Shown piece by piece: positions 4,893 to 5,538 of a stretch of DNA of 5,538 bases; within the stretch, counting starts at the first letter, position 1, and the number at the start of each line of letters is the position of its first letter. The stretch lies in contig CABQMV010000116.1 in assembly GCA_902465325.1 (NCBI GenBank), forward strand, positions 1-5,538, in the 5' to 3' direction. The stretch comes from an uncultured Oscillospiraceae bacterium (GTDB lineage Bacteria; Bacillota; Clostridia; UBA1212; SIG427). A model generated the notes under the pieces. The model searched no databases, had not been told where the DNA came from, and saw only the letters and a program-made list of their open reading frames with translations. Both the position numbers and the translations under genes were made by a program.

Positions 4893-5538
4893 TGTATGAT
4901 CCTTTCTGCCGGTACCTCGGCTCCCTGCCGGTAATCCTGGAAGGAAAACTGTTTCCATATTCCCTGGCGCTCCGGCATAGAGGTCACATGCAGCAGCGTT
5001 TCCTTCACCGGATGCTTTACCGCCGCGTGACAGGACCAGAGTCCCAGCTCCTGACGGCGGCCTCCCCGAAAAGCGCCGCTTCCGTATTTCGCATCCCCCT
5101 CCAGAGGAAAGCCTGCCATAGCCATCTGCGCCCGGATCTGATGACTGCGTCCTGTAATCGGAAGCGCCATGACCAGCGTCCTTCCGCAGGCGGTATTTTC
5201 TGCAAGCCGTAAAATTCTCAAAACAGAGGGTTTCCCTTCTGCACTGTCTTCATACACCTTGTTCTCTCGGCTGTCCTTTAGCAGACAGTTCTCCAGCACC
5301 ATCTCCGTCTCCGGTATCCTTCCCACAGCAATGGCAAAGTACGCTTTGTAGAACTGTTTCCTCCGCAGACTTTCCGAAAGGCGGGAGGCTCCTTTAGAGG
5401 TCTTGGCAAACAGCATGGTCCCTCCTACATTCCGGTCCAGCCGGTGTACCAGTCCCACATACACATTTCCCGGCTTTTTGTATCTGTACTTCAGGTCCTC
5501 CTTCAGCAGCGTTACCATATCCGGTGCCCCGCTTCCAT
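4877..5538 (-). CDS. RluA-family RNA pseudouridine synthase, 5' end outside window
   Basis: A minus-strand frame of 219 visible residues runs in from the right edge (the frame is open through GSGAPD before the first methionine), so the true start is not in the window. The catalytic signature GLVHRLDRNVGGTMLFAKTS (visible residues 28-47) carries the essential aspartate D34. The third conserved motif, PITGRSHQIRAQMAMAGFPL, followed by GDAKYG, is intact. These define an RluA-type enzyme that isomerises uridine to pseudouridine in rRNA or tRNA. The target cannot be told from this segment. Little N-terminal sequence seems to be missing from the catalytic domain, and whether an S4 domain precedes it is unknown. 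Its stop (TAA, 4879-4877) lies within the start of the methyltransferase gene, so the two RNA-modification genes are probably co-transcribed and translationally coupled. Confidence 0.95.
   Translation of the reverse strand, partial: GSGAPDMVTLLKEDLKYRYKKPGNVYVGLVHRLDRNVGGTMLFAKTSKGASRLSESLRRKQFYKAYFAIAVGRIPETEMVLENCLLKDSRENKVYEDSAEGKPSVLRILRLAENTACGRTLVMALPITGRSHQIRAQMAMAGFPLEGDAKYGSGAFRGGRRQELGLWSCHAAVKHPVKETLLHVTSMPERQGIWKQFSFQDYRQGAEVPAERIIQWFTI

Noticed and set aside
1..5538. A hidden mobile element, CRISPR array, tRNA or defence cassette
   Set aside because: No direct repeats, terminal inverted repeats, transposase or integrase motifs, cloverleaf structures or unexplained long gene-free stretches were seen; the longest gap is about 240 bases and holds divergent promoters.

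Overview
The window looks like ordinary chromosome from a Clostridia-type Firmicute, most likely of the Lachnospiraceae group. Supporting this are strong GGAGG-type ribosome binding sites, TTGACA/TATAAT promoters with extended -10 motifs, T-tailed terminators, and the gene set: a two-domain cytidylate-kinase-like protein, a DUF1858 CxxC protein, a single HU, a YpsC/RlmL-type methyltransferase and a cyclic glucan synthase-like protein. The family assignment is an inference from gene content and not a phylogenetic result.

Left part (1-1443, minus strand): a cytidylate-kinase-like protein is followed by the first 234 residues of a very large cyclic beta-1,2-glucan synthase-like enzyme, which runs off the left edge. 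The glucan synthase frame starts at a GTG. Its Shine-Dalgarno lies inside a 12-bp hairpin that also looks like the kinase gene's terminator.

Middle (1514-2997, plus strand): a NYN-domain (PIN-like) putative ribonuclease has its own promoter, divergent from the kinase gene. It is followed by rplS (ribosomal protein L19), which has a strong promoter, a structured leader of about 85 nt and a strong terminator. rplS stands apart from its usual rpsP-rimM-trmD neighbours.

Right part (3037-5538, minus strand): read in the direction of transcription, a RluA-family pseudouridine synthase (5' end outside the window) overlaps a THUMP-domain rRNA methyltransferase by 16 bases. Next come the HU gene hup with a full-consensus promoter and then a 71-residue DUF1858 CxxC protein. 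The only visible promoter for the DUF1858 gene is embedded in the hup terminator.

The themes are translation and RNA (L19, two rRNA-type modification enzymes, a putative RNase), nucleoid structure (HU) and cell-envelope or periplasmic-type glucan. I see no transposon, integrase, CRISPR array, tRNA, rRNA or defence cassette, and no evidence of an undescribed multi-gene system. The most unusual signals are regulatory: the terminator/SD overlap near 711-742 and the promoter embedded in the hup terminator near 3327-3371.
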